From Lachnoclostridium sp. UBA7215 (GTDB lineage: Bacteria > Bacillota > Clostridia > Lachnospirales > Lachnospiraceae): DNA of 64,000 bases. The stretch spans positions 45,352 to 109,351 of the forward strand of contig DKUB01000075.1 of NCBI GenBank assembly GCA_002490465.1, read 5' to 3'. Below, piece after piece: positions 8,281 through 17,423 of this stretch. Both the position numbers and the translations under genes were made by a program. How positions within the stretch are numbered: position 1 is the stretch's first letter; the number at the start of each line of letters is the position of its first letter. The notes beneath the pieces were generated by a model. The model worked only from the letters and a program-made list of their open reading frames with translations. It did not search any database and was not told the origin of the DNA.

Positions 8281-11108
8281 AAGTCACAGTAATTATTGCT
8301 GCCTATAATGCAGAAAAATACCTGGCAGAGACACTTGACAGCATTGTGAACCAGACAATTGATAATTATGAGATACTGGTAGTCAATGATGGTTCCACGG
8401 ATGGAACAATGGACATTCTGCGTGCTTATGAGAAAGAGTATGCGCACCTGAAAGTGATTGATAAGGAAAATGGAGGTCCGTCTTCAGCGCGCAACGTTGC
8501 TCTTGCTGTTGCAAACGGTGAGTATGTGTATTTTCTGGACGCCGATGACATTGTTGAATTGGATGCACTTCTGGCCCTGTATGACAGAGCACAGGAGCAG
8601 AATGCCGATTTGGTCATTGCGAAATATGATATTTTTAACCAATACCGTACCTTTGTTGTGAATGACTTGAACGAGTTGGTTAAACTTGATGTCATTGAAA
8701 AATATGATGACCAGATTTTGTGGACATTTTCTCTGTGGAATAAATTATTCCGGCGTTCTGTCATCACATCATGCGGACTCGGATTCCCTCCGATTTCCTA
8801 TTCGGAAGACGGTGCCTTTACAATGAATTTCGTATATCAGGCAAGCCGCATTACAGGACTTGATAAGGTAATCCTTCATTACCGCCGTATGGCCGACCAG
8901 GAGGCTGACTCCATTACGGCTTCTATCTCGCAGGATAAAATAAGGGATTATATTGAGGCACATCGTCTGATTATGCAGGCGGCGAAGAAAAGCATATTGA
9001 CAGATTATCCTAATTATGTTTCTATTGAGCAGGCAAAGGAGCAGGACGAAGAGATACACAAATACATTCAGACCATCAGCAGAAAGGAAATACAGATTCT
9101 ATTAGATCATTTTTATGGAAAATTCTGGTCTATTGAGGAGGAAACAGCGGCTCTTTTGGTTGAAGAGATTCAGGACAAGCTGCAGGAGCTTGATATGCGG
9201 GATCTTTCGCTTTTGGCGGATTCGCACCCGGAGTATTCCTTTTCTCACCTGTATGTAAAGCAGGAGGATGTTCTTTCCCATGCCTTTTTCACTTTTGCTC
9301 TCTATGGGGAAGATGGGGAAGAGGATGCCTTTTTAAATGTGCTGCAGAGCGTGACTGTCCAGAATCTCATCTCGCTGCGAATTGTTGTTCCGGAACATAA
9401 AAGACAATGCATTGAACAGGCAGGGCTGATGCAGGGGAATATTTGTTTTGCTGATGTAGATTCGGAGGATGCACTCTTTTACTACGCTCTCAGCCAGGCT
9501 TCAGAGTATATCGTGTTTGGAAACAAAAAGACAGCATATGCAAATAATGCATTTAAGTATGCCTTTAAGCGCTTAATTAAATCTCCGGCTGACTTTTTGA
9601 TTGAACTTGTTTATCACAGAAATTATGGGGATATTCAGGCGGTACTGCTGAATAATATAGCCCTTAACTCCCAAAAGAATGGATATGAAGAGAGTCCGTT
9701 CCTAAGTATGGATTATATGCTGTCAAACAAGTTTTTTAAAAGTTCATTTTTGAAAACATGCGGGCTTGATACCGGGAACTCCCTGCTGCCGCAGCTGCCA
9801 CATTTGTACCGCACAGGTTATTATACATTTATGAATGATGCCATTGTGTTTTACGAGGACGCAGAGAGTACCTTTGCAGATTTCGTGGGAACAAAAGAAA
9901 CACTGCCTTTTATCAGGGAGTATCTCAGGGATAAAGAGGCAGATCTAAACAGTCCGGAAATCATAGCGGATTTGGCAGAGGTGTCACAGAAGTTATTAAG
10001 TTTTCCCTCTGAAACCCTGTCTAAGATTCTGTTCCGCAAGGCAGTTTCTTTTTTGCGCCGCAAAAAGGTAAAGAAACAGGTATTATTTTTTACAATACGC
10101 AAGGATGGAGAGCTGGAGGGAAATGCTAAAGCCCTGTATCCTCATGTCAGAGGGAAAAAAATTGTACGGGCAAAGCTTTTACCTCACAGCATGATAGAAG
10201 AACTGAAAATGTATTATGCTGTTATTACCAGCAAGGTGATTGTAACGGATGATTATAACCGGTATCTGCGCTACTTTCCACTGCGGAGGAATCAGAGAGT
10301 TATACAGCTTTGGCATGCCTGCGGGGCATTTAAAAAATTTGGCAGGAGGGGAACAAACCTGTCGGTATTTACAGACAGTGCTACCCATGCGCAGTATAAT
10401 ATGGTGACCGTCAGCGGAGAGTATATCCGTCCTATTTATGCCGATGCTTTTAATCTTGACCTCAATAAAGTAAAAGCACTTGGCTGTCCGAGAACGGATG
10501 ATTTCTTCAACAAGCCGCTTATAGAGGAGAAAAAGCAGAAAATATATGAGGCGTATCCGGAATTGAAAGATAAAAGCATTATTATTTACGCACCTACCTT
10601 TCGGGATATCAACAATAACAGGAAGGAATTTCACCCGGAGCTGGATTTTGACAGATTGTCAGAAGAGCTTTTACCGGAACAGGTCTTTATCATATGTCCC
10701 CATCCGATTATGCAGAATGCCATTGTGGATAAGGAGTATGATAACATACGGGTCATTCGGGACTTTTCAACCAATGATCTGATGTTTGTGTCAGATTTGC
10801 TGATTACCGATTATTCTTCCGTAATTTTTGAGTATGCTCTCCTGCAAAAACCGATTGCCTTTTTTTGTTATGATTTATCGACATACAATAGGGGGTTTTA
10901 TTTGAATTATCCGGAGGATCTGCCGGGAGATGTTTATGAGACGCAGGATGCACTGACAAAATATCTGACGGATAAAGAAAAGCATGTACTGACACAAAAG
11001 CACAAGATTTTTGTGGAGCGTTATATGTCTGCCTGTGACGGGCATAGCTGTGAAAGGATTGCGGGATTAATTAATGATTATATGGAGGGGGATAATAATG
11101 CAAAATAG
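8277..11108 (+). CDS. Two-domain GT2 glycosyltransferase / CDP-glycerol glycerophosphotransferase
   Basis: This 943-residue fusion begins with a GT2 (GT-A fold) domain at about residues 1-230: VIIAAYNAEKYL, VVNDGSTDGT and the DXD-type FLDADD near residue 88. The C-terminal third (about residues 600-935) is a Glyphos_transf domain with IQLWHACGAFKKFG, IYAPTFRD, CPHPIM and LLITDYSSVIFEY. The middle 350 residues match nothing I recognise firmly. Fusions of this kind make polymers with alternating sugar and polyol-phosphate units, so one protein could add a sugar and then glycerol (or ribitol) phosphate. It starts inside the ATGA overlap with the acyltransferase gene and overlaps the next gene by 11 bases. 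Confidence 0.9.
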   Translation: MKVTVIIAAYNAEKYLAETLDSIVNQTIDNYEILVVNDGSTDGTMDILRAYEKEYAHLKVIDKENGGPSSARNVALAVANGEYVYFLDADDIVELDALLALYDRAQEQNADLVIAKYDIFNQYRTFVVNDLNELVKLDVIEKYDDQILWTFSLWNKLFRRSVITSCGLGFPPISYSEDGAFTMNFVYQASRITGLDKVILHYRRMADQEADSITASISQDKIRDYIEAHRLIMQAAKKSILTDYPNYVSIEQAKEQDEEIHKYIQTISRKEIQILLDHFYGKFWSIEEETAALLVEEIQDKLQELDMRDLSLLADSHPEYSFSHLYVKQEDVLSHAFFTFALYGEDGEEDAFLNVLQSVTVQNLISLRIVVPEHKRQCIEQAGLMQGNICFADVDSEDALFYYALSQASEYIVFGNKKTAYANNAFKYAFKRLIKSPADFLIELVYHRNYGDIQAVLLNNIALNSQKNGYEESPFLSMDYMLSNKFFKSSFLKTCGLDTGNSLLPQLPHLYRTGYYTFMNDAIVFYEDAESTFADFVGTKETLPFIREYLRDKEADLNSPEIIADLAEVSQKLLSFPSETLSKILFRKAVSFLRRKKVKKQVLFFTIRKDGELEGNAKALYPHVRGKKIVRAKLLPHSMIEELKMYYAVITSKVIVTDDYNRYLRYFPLRRNQRVIQLWHACGAFKKFGRRGTNLSVFTDSATHAQYNMVTVSGEYIRPIYADAFNLDLNKVKALGCPRTDDFFNKPLIEEKKQKIYEAYPELKDKSIIIYAPTFRDINNNRKEFHPELDFDRLSEELLPEQVFIICPHPIMQNAIVDKEYDNIRVIRDFSTNDLMFVSDLLITDYSSVIFEYALLQKPIAFFCYDLSTYNRGFYLNYPEDLPGDVYETQDALTKYLTDKEKHVLTQKHKIFVERYMSACDGHSCERIAGLINDYMEGDNNAK

Positions 11109-12132
11109 CTCGATAACGATGCTGAGCAGCCGCGGAAGGGGAATTAGTGCGGATTTGTCCCATATGAGGACACACCTGGTCAGTGAAAATAACGTGGAAC
11201 ACGTCACATTCCGCTCATTTTCAAAAAATGAGCGGACGGATAATGACGTTATAAACCAAGGTGCAGCGAAGATGCGGCGTCAGTTTTGTGAAGAGGCGGA
11301 ACATGTCATATGTATCGATGCTTCTTTTAGCGGGAGAATATATGATCCGGCGGGAATCCGTCTTTTATTGGCATCACCATATGATTATCAATTTAAAAAC
11401 ACTCTGCTTGCACAGAAGAAACCGCGGCGCATCAGCACATTAAAAAAGTTTTCCCATATTATTGCCGGCTCGCCTTTTACGGAGAGACTGCTGAAACATT
11501 CCTATCGATTAGAGGAAACAGAAATTGTTTCTCAGGTGGCCCTGCCCCTGGCGTGGGAGGTCTGTCAGGAGGAGAGGCGCAGAGCAGAAAAAGAAAAGAT
11601 TGCCTGGTATTATCCGGAGATTTTACACAAGAAGATAATGGTAATACTTACGGTTGGGGCAGAGACAAAAAAGGATATGCCGTTTTTTGGGGCGTTTCCA
11701 GTCAGGGAGTTCATGGATAAACTGGGAGAGGACTGGTTTGTTTTTACAAACAGTACGACAATGATGGAAAATGCATATACCCTGCCGGCGCGCTACCGGG
11801 CAAATTTCAGCTATATCAATCATTTGATGCAGGTAGCTGACCTTCTTTATACAGCGGATGTCCTGCTGACGAACAACGGCCGTATGGCAGCGTCTTTTGC
11901 CGGCTGCCGGAAACCGACATATTGCCTGTTGTGTAATAATTCTTCCTATGAGCAGTATATGAAGGCGCATTATCGGGAATTATGTATTGAAAATGCAGAT
12001 GAGATGCTTAGTTGCCCATGGGACCAAAAGACAGATGCACTGCAAAGGTTTTGTGATGATTTTTACTATTTGCAGGCACAAAATCCATATAAAAAAACAG
12101 CAGAGCTTTTGAGATTGAAGCCAACTAGTTGA
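11098..12132 (+). CDS. Glycosyltransferase-like protein, possibly distant CDP-glycerol transferase
   Basis: This 344-residue soluble protein is not firmly recognised. Its C-terminal half has LLYTADVLLTNNGRMAASFA at the place where the transferases at 963 and 8277 have LITDYSSIIFEY, so a GT-B-like nucleotide-binding half is plausible. Translation is coupled: ATG 11098 lies 11 bases before the end of the preceding gene, with GGAGGGG just upstream. A longer start at 11074 lacks such a site. It ends a transcript run; a new promoter follows at 12129. A role in adding a sugar or polyol phosphate is inference. Confidence 0.6.
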   Translation: MQNSSITMLSSRGRGISADLSHMRTHLVSENNVEHVTFRSFSKNERTDNDVINQGAAKMRRQFCEEAEHVICIDASFSGRIYDPAGIRLLLASPYDYQFKNTLLAQKKPRRISTLKKFSHIIAGSPFTERLLKHSYRLEETEIVSQVALPLAWEVCQEERRRAEKEKIAWYYPEILHKKIMVILTVGAETKKDMPFFGAFPVREFMDKLGEDWFVFTNSTTMMENAYTLPARYRANFSYINHLMQVADLLYTADVLLTNNGRMAASFAGCRKPTYCLLCNNSSYEQYMKAHYRELCIENADEMLSCPWDQKTDALQRFCDDFYYLQAQNPYKKTAELLRLKPTS

Positions 12133-12157
12133 AATATGTACAATAATGTGATATGAT
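12129..12157 (+). promoter_or_regulatory. Sigma-A-type promoter for tarI-tarJ
   Basis: TTGAAA and TATGAT are separated by 17 bases. The leader after it contains a small hairpin, GCTCTG pairing with CAGAGC at 176-195 of the 12,000 block (12176-12195), before the tarI ribosome site. Confidence 0.6.
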
Positions 12158-12226
12158 AATACGGTGTGAAAACGTGCTCTGCCTTACATCAGAGCTGGAA
12201 ATGAGTTTGTATCAGAGGTGGAAAAT

Positions 12227-12940
12227 ATGGTATTTGGAGTGATTTTAGCGGGAGGGATTGGCAGCCGCATGGGTAATGTGGAAAAGCCGAAGCAGTATAT
12301 GAATATTGCAGATAAGCCAATCATTATCCATACGCTTGAGAAATTTTTTATTAATGATAAATTGGAAAAACTTTATGTTCTCTGCCCCAAACAGTGGATA
12401 CACCACACAAAAGATCTGGTAAGAAAATATATTGGTAATACGGACCGGATAGAGGTAATTCAGGGCGGGGAGACAAGAAATGAAACAATTATGAATGCGG
12501 TGGGCCGGATTGAACAGGAATATGAGGTAGATGATGAGACGATTATGGTGACTCATGACTCCGTAAGACCATTTGTCACTCACCGTATTATAGAGGAAAA
12601 TATTCTTTATGCGCAAAAATACGGCGCGTGTGATACGGCAGTTCCGGCAACCGATACGATTGTACAGAGTGATGATAACAAAATTATTTCATCTGTGCCG
12701 GATAGAAGTAAGATGTATCAGGGGCAGACACCGCAGACCTTTGGTCTGAAAAAGTGGAAGGAATTATATCTGTCACTGTCAGAGGAGGAGAAGGAGATTC
12801 TGACAGATGCAGCAAAAATATTTGTATTGAAGGGTGAAAAGGTATATTTGGTAGAAGGAGAGGTATCCAATATCAAAATTACTTATCCGTATGATTTGAG
12901 GGTGGCGGAAACTCTGATACGGGAGAATGCAAAGGAGTAG
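12227..12940 (+). CDS. tarI: Ribitol-5-phosphate cytidylyltransferase (TarI-like)
   Basis: This 237-residue protein of the IspD/TarI family has the N-terminal nucleotide loop ILAGGIGSRMG followed by NVEKPKQYMNIADKPIIIHT. The GNV..PKQ form is characteristic of TarI rather than IspD. Other expected segments are VTHDSVRPFV and PATDTIV. TarI makes CDP-ribitol from CTP and ribitol 5-phosphate. ATG 12227 with AGAGGTGG upstream is preferred over GTG 12218, which lies inside that ribosome site. The immediate neighbour is tarJ, which supplies the substrate; the pair strongly supports ribitol phosphate in the wall polymer. Confidence 0.9.
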   Translation: MVFGVILAGGIGSRMGNVEKPKQYMNIADKPIIIHTLEKFFINDKLEKLYVLCPKQWIHHTKDLVRKYIGNTDRIEVIQGGETRNETIMNAVGRIEQEYEVDDETIMVTHDSVRPFVTHRIIEENILYAQKYGACDTAVPATDTIVQSDDNKIISSVPDRSKMYQGQTPQTFGLKKWKELYLSLSEEEKEILTDAAKIFVLKGEKVYLVEGEVSNIKITYPYDLRVAETLIRENAKE

Positions 12941-12946
12941 AAGGAT

Positions 12947-13972
12947 ATGCTGAACACGGTATACCGGCTGGTTGCGCCAAGGCGTTTTGAGATGGCGTAC
13001 CAGAATATTGGCTTGAATGGAGAGGACATTTTAGTTCGTCCGACCCATCTTTCCATTTGCAATGCAGACCAGCGTTATTATCAGGGACTGCGCGACGAAC
13101 AGGTGCTTCATGAAAAACTGCCGATGGCATTAATTCATGAGGCCATTGGTGATGTTGTATGGGATAGTTCCGGAAAATATAAACCGGGGGATTGTGTAGT
13201 AATGATTCCAAATACCCCGGTAGAAGAGGATGACTATGTGGCGGAAAACTATCTGCGCTCCAGCCGTTTCCGTGCCAGCGGGTATGATGGATTTATGCAG
13301 GAGTATGTTAAAATAAGCCCGGACCGGCTTGTGGCGCTGCCGCCGGAGATGGACAAGTTGGTGGCAGCCTTTACAGAAATTGTCAGTGTCAGTGTTCATG
13401 CGCTGTCCAGGTTTGACCGGACAGCTCATGGGAGAAGGCGGACAGTTGGTATATGGGGAGACGGAAATTTGGGGTATATTACTGCCATCCTCTTTAAAAC
13501 AATGTTTCCGGAGACAGGGCTTTATATTTTTGGTATGAACCGGGACAAGCTGTCAGATTTTACTTTTGCAGACGGTATTTTTACCGTTGGGCATATCCCG
13601 AAAGGGATAACGATAGACCATGCGTTTGAATGTGTGGGAGGCGCCGGTTCCGGTAAGGCGATTAATCAAATTATTGAATATATAGAACCGGAGGGTACGA
13701 TAGCCATTCTTGGTGTGTCAGAGTTTCCAGTGGCCATTAATACCAGGATGATTCTGGAAAAAGGGCTGCGCCTGATTGGAAGCAGCCGCAGTGGAAGAAA
13801 AGATTTTGAAAAAACAGTAGGGCTTTACCGCGAGCATCCGGAAGTGTTAAATTATTTGTCCAATATCGTAGGTGCTGTTGTGCCTGTGCATGGGATTTCG
13901 GACATGAAGAGGGCATTTGAGATGGACATACAGAAATCATTTGGCAAAACGATTATGATGTGGGAAAAATAA
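12947..13972 (+). CDS. tarJ: Ribulose-5-phosphate reductase (TarJ-like, alcohol dehydrogenase family)
   Basis: This 341-residue medium-chain dehydrogenase-like protein has an N-terminal SICNADQRYYQG segment, HEAIGDVV, a catalytic-domain FRASGYDGFMQEY, and a Rossmann nucleotide loop GIWGDGNLG. This pattern matches TarJ, which reduces ribulose 5-phosphate to ribitol 5-phosphate with NADPH, pairing with TarI. It starts 6 bases after tarI with AAGGAG upstream. The usual structural zinc cluster of classical alcohol dehydrogenases is not evident, as expected for this subfamily. Confidence 0.88.
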   Translation: MLNTVYRLVAPRRFEMAYQNIGLNGEDILVRPTHLSICNADQRYYQGLRDEQVLHEKLPMALIHEAIGDVVWDSSGKYKPGDCVVMIPNTPVEEDDYVAENYLRSSRFRASGYDGFMQEYVKISPDRLVALPPEMDKLVAAFTEIVSVSVHALSRFDRTAHGRRRTVGIWGDGNLGYITAILFKTMFPETGLYIFGMNRDKLSDFTFADGIFTVGHIPKGITIDHAFECVGGAGSGKAINQIIEYIEPEGTIAILGVSEFPVAINTRMILEKGLRLIGSSRSGRKDFEKTVGLYREHPEVLNYLSNIVGAVVPVHGISDMKRAFEMDIQKSFGKTIMMWEK

Positions 13973-13987
13973 AGCGAGGAAACGATT

Positions 13988-15379
13988 ATGATATGGATTA
14001 TTATGCCGGTTTATAATACCGAGGCATATCTGGGAGAGGCGATTGAGAGTGTAATCCGCCAGGATATCTCCTTTAAAGAAAATATCATATTGCATTTAAT
14101 TGACGATGCCAGCACGGATGGCTCCCTGTCAATCTGCAACCGGTATCAGGAAGAGTACCCGGCAAATATCCGGGTAACGCATTTTGAATCCAACCGGGGT
14201 GTTTCGTATGCCAGAAATTATGCAGTGGAGAAATGTCTGGAAGAGCAGCAGAGGGATTCCGATATTATTGTGGGTTTTCTGGATTCCGATGACCGGATTA
14301 GTGAATCCTTTGTTTCTAAGGTCAAGGGTTTCATGGAGAGCTATCCAAAGATTAATATTGCCGCTACAGAGATACATTATTTTGGTTCTCTCAATGAACC
14401 CTACAGACTGAATACCCGTTTTTCAGACCGCGAAATTGTAGATATCCGGTCAGACTATACGTATCCGCAATACTATATTGGCGGAGTGTTTTTACGGGGG
14501 AGAGCCCTTAGAAAACTCCGTTTTGATTTGGATATGGATTTTTGGGAGGATGCGATGGCAATTAACCGGGTGATCCTGCTGGAAGGTAAATACGGTCTTG
14601 TGAGGGATGCCCGCTATTATTACCGCAAAAGGGCGGACGAGACTTCTCTGGCCGATAAGGCATGGAAAGATAAGAAACTTTACCGCAGAATACTGAACAA
14701 TGGCTATATGCGCCTGATGCAATACAGTATAAGGCATAAGCTCCGTGTAGTACCTTATATCCAATTTGTTGTGGCATACCATTTGCGGAAATTTCTGAAT
14801 CCGGTCAGAAGTAATGAACTGAGTGAAAAATTATCGGCAGACAGCCTGGAAGAATTTCGTGCAGAGCTCCGCCATATACTTCGTTATATTAAGCCGGAAA
14901 TAATTACCCATATTCCGACGCCTCTTCCGATGATTGAGGCGATGCTGTCGATCAAGGCGGGAAAAAGGGTTCGCATACCGAGGACATATACAGAGGATGA
15001 CTGTCTCTTTTTGCATCGGGGGTTTGAGATTACACGTATGTCAGAGCGTCAGGTGCGCCTGTTTTATATTGTTAAGAAGAACGAAGATTATCTCGGGATG
15101 TGGCGGGGGCGGTTCAGCAGTCCTGCCTATGCAATGAAAAAAGAGGATTATATTTTTGCTGAACACAATGGTAAGCGCATTAAGTCTATTCATTATCCAT
15201 GCCATAAGCGCATTTATATATTGGGGGATTTAATTCGGAATTATAAATATGCAGGTTTTGTAATTGACATACCAAGGGAGTGGGACCGTGCAAGATTCGG
15301 AATTCATATGGAGGGACATGATATTTTGATGAATGAGATTGTCTTTGCCGAGGTGAAGGATGAAGTGAGGGAAGAGTAG
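13988..15379 (+). CDS. GT2 family glycosyltransferase with C-terminal extension
   Basis: This 463-residue protein has an N-terminal GT-A domain (about residues 1-230) with IIMPVYNTEAYL, LIDDASTDGS, RGVSYARN and the metal-binding FLDSDD. The remaining 230 residues form an unassigned C-terminal region; the last 120 are rich in beta-type sequence and resemble accessory regions seen in teichoic-acid transferases, though I cannot name the family. It follows tarJ by 15 bases with GAGGAAA before the ATG, so it is probably in the tarI operon. Donor sugar unknown. Confidence 0.85.
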   Translation: MIWIIMPVYNTEAYLGEAIESVIRQDISFKENIILHLIDDASTDGSLSICNRYQEEYPANIRVTHFESNRGVSYARNYAVEKCLEEQQRDSDIIVGFLDSDDRISESFVSKVKGFMESYPKINIAATEIHYFGSLNEPYRLNTRFSDREIVDIRSDYTYPQYYIGGVFLRGRALRKLRFDLDMDFWEDAMAINRVILLEGKYGLVRDARYYYRKRADETSLADKAWKDKKLYRRILNNGYMRLMQYSIRHKLRVVPYIQFVVAYHLRKFLNPVRSNELSEKLSADSLEEFRAELRHILRYIKPEIITHIPTPLPMIEAMLSIKAGKRVRIPRTYTEDDCLFLHRGFEITRMSERQVRLFYIVKKNEDYLGMWRGRFSSPAYAMKKEDYIFAEHNGKRIKSIHYPCHKRIYILGDLIRNYKYAGFVIDIPREWDRARFGIHMEGHDILMNEIVFAEVKDEVREE

Positions 15380-15406
15380 TGTCTCCACGGTGATAAAGGA
15401 GAGATA

Positions 15407-16381
15407 ATGATGGATAAGGCAAAAATACTATATATGGTAGTACCCTGTTACAATGAAGAGGCAGTATTGGATGAGACGACAAAACAGCTGGCAGCGAAGC
15501 TGCACACATTGATGGAACAGGGTAAAATCAGTGCAAAGAGCCGGATATTGTATGTGAATGATGGTTCCAAGGACCAGACATGGCCGATTATTGTGAGGCT
15601 TCATGAAGAGTACGATATTGTCAGCGGTGTAAACCTGTCAAGAAACAGAGGGCATCAAAATGCTGTGCTGGCGGGACTGATGTATGCCAAGGAGCACTGT
15701 GATGCTGCTATTTCCATGGATGCGGACTTACAGGATGATATCGATGCTATTGATGAGATGGTAGAAAAATTTAATGAAGGAATCGAAGTTGTGTACGGTG
15801 TCCGCAGTGACCGAAGGAAGGATTCGTTTTTTAAGAAGTTTACGGCAGAGGGATTTTATAAGATGATGCAGTGGATGGGCGTGGATATTGTTTTTAACCA
15901 TGCCGATTTCCGTCTGATGAGCCGTCGGGTTCTGCAGCAGCTTGAGAATTATAAAGAAGTGAATTTGTTTTTGCGTGGAATTCTTCCGCTGATTGGCTAT
16001 CCGTCTGACAATGTGTATTATGAGAGAAAGGAGCGTTTTGCCGGGGAGAGTAAATATCCGCTAAAGAAAATGCTGTCCTTTGCTTTTGACGGAATAACGT
16101 CTTTTAGTGTGAAACCAATCCGGTTTATCTTATCGCTTGGAATGGTTATTTTTCTGGTCAGTATTGGAATTTTAATTTATTCCCTCGTGCGGTATTTTAT
16201 GGGTGCCACAGTTCTCGGGTGGAGCAGTCTTATGGTGTCAGTCTGGGCGCTTGGAGGATTGCAGCTGCTTGCTATCGGTATTATTGGTGAATATATTGGA
16301 AAAGTATATCTTGAGACCAAGGGAAGGCCGAGATTTGCCCTGCAGGACATATTGGATGATATAGAGGAAGGGAAAGAATAA
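15407..16381 (+). CDS. GtrB/DPM1-type polyprenyl-phosphate glycosyltransferase
   Basis: This 324-residue GT2 protein is of the bactoprenol glucosyltransferase class: VPCYNEEAVLDET, YVNDGSKDQT, NLSRNRGHQNAVLAGL and MDADLQDD, then FAGESKYPLKKM, followed by two C-terminal membrane helices (about residues 230-300). Such enzymes move a sugar from a nucleotide donor to undecaprenyl phosphate, and the lipid-linked sugar then decorates polymers outside the cell. AAAGGAGAG precedes the ATG. A matching GtrA-type domain is found fused to another GT2 at 17424. The acyltransferase at 16386 starts 4 bases after its stop. Confidence 0.9.
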   Translation: MMDKAKILYMVVPCYNEEAVLDETTKQLAAKLHTLMEQGKISAKSRILYVNDGSKDQTWPIIVRLHEEYDIVSGVNLSRNRGHQNAVLAGLMYAKEHCDAAISMDADLQDDIDAIDEMVEKFNEGIEVVYGVRSDRRKDSFFKKFTAEGFYKMMQWMGVDIVFNHADFRLMSRRVLQQLENYKEVNLFLRGILPLIGYPSDNVYYERKERFAGESKYPLKKMLSFAFDGITSFSVKPIRFILSLGMVIFLVSIGILIYSLVRYFMGATVLGWSSLMVSVWALGGLQLLAIGIIGEYIGKVYLETKGRPRFALQDILDDIEEGKE

Positions 16382-16385
16382 GAAT

Positions 16386-17387
16386 ATGCCAAAACATCAG
16401 GAACGGGTGGCCTTGTGGGACAATTTAAAATTTATTCTTATTCTTTTTGTTGTAATTGGCCACTTTGTTGATATATACATTGAAGCACCGACGTTTCAGA
16501 GTATTTTTATGTTTATCTATGCGGTACATATGCCGCTGTTTATTCTGATAGCAGGCTTTTTTCACAGAGATGATAAAGTGGCCGCTAAAGTAGCCATTTA
16601 TTTGGTCTGTGGTTTTTTGTTAAAAATATTTTTACATGTGACAAATCTGGTGTTGGGATGGGAAATTGATTTTTATCTGTTTACAACGAATGATATCAGC
16701 TGGTTTATGTTTGCGATGGCGGCATATATTTTATTTACCTATCTTGTCAGAGAATTGAATAAGAAATTGATTTTGCTCATTGTATTTATGGTTGCCTGTT
16801 TTGCCAGTTATGATAATACAATGAGTGACTTTTTGTCTTGGGGCAGAATTGTTACCTTTTTCCCGTTTTATCTGCTGGGAAGTATTTTAAATCCCAATTT
16901 CTTTCTCAGAGTAAAGAGACATCGATGGAGTTATCCTGCCGGTATTGTAATTATTGCGCTCTGGGGGGGATGTTGTTATTATTTTCTGGAGCATATTTAT
17001 AAGTACCGGATGATGTTTACCGGGCATGTACCGTTTTCCGGACTGCCTTTTGAGGGGGCAGGAGTATTGACACGGTTATTTGCCATGCTTCTCTCCGCTG
17101 TTTTGTGCATTGGCTGGATTCTGCTTGTCCCATCGGGGAAAATTCCTTTAGTTAGTACGTGGGGGCAGCGGACTATGCAGGTTTACTTTTGGCACTTTCC
17201 GATCTTAAAGGTTCTTCTCTTTTATCACTTCCCGGATATATGTCAGTATGCTGTACTGGGAAAGGTGTGGTATCTCCTGGCGGCGCTGCTGCTCACCTGT
17301 CTGTTGTCAACGCCGGTTTTTGGCTTCCCGACAACCCATATCCAGACATATATGATGCGGAGAAGGCGTCTGAGGCAGAAAGATTAA
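16386..17387 (+). CDS. Acyltransferase 3 family membrane protein
   Basis: This 333-residue polytopic protein has the N-terminal family motif LWDNLKFILILFVVIGHFVD with the conserved His in GHF, then MPLFILIAGFF. About ten membrane segments fill the rest. Members O-acetylate sugars of surface polymers, taking the acyl group from the cytoplasm. It directly follows the GtrB-like gene and is the last gene of the plus-strand run before an opposing gene. It is clearer as an acyltransferase than the protein at 7198. The modified sugar is unknown. Confidence 0.88.
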   Translation: MPKHQERVALWDNLKFILILFVVIGHFVDIYIEAPTFQSIFMFIYAVHMPLFILIAGFFHRDDKVAAKVAIYLVCGFLLKIFLHVTNLVLGWEIDFYLFTTNDISWFMFAMAAYILFTYLVRELNKKLILLIVFMVACFASYDNTMSDFLSWGRIVTFFPFYLLGSILNPNFFLRVKRHRWSYPAGIVIIALWGGCCYYFLEHIYKYRMMFTGHVPFSGLPFEGAGVLTRLFAMLLSAVLCIGWILLVPSGKIPLVSTWGQRTMQVYFWHFPILKVLLFYHFPDICQYAVLGKVWYLLAALLLTCLLSTPVFGFPTTHIQTYMMRRRRLRQKD

Positions 17388-17423
17388 ATGCTGATTTACT
17401 ATATTAATTATCTTGATTTGTTT

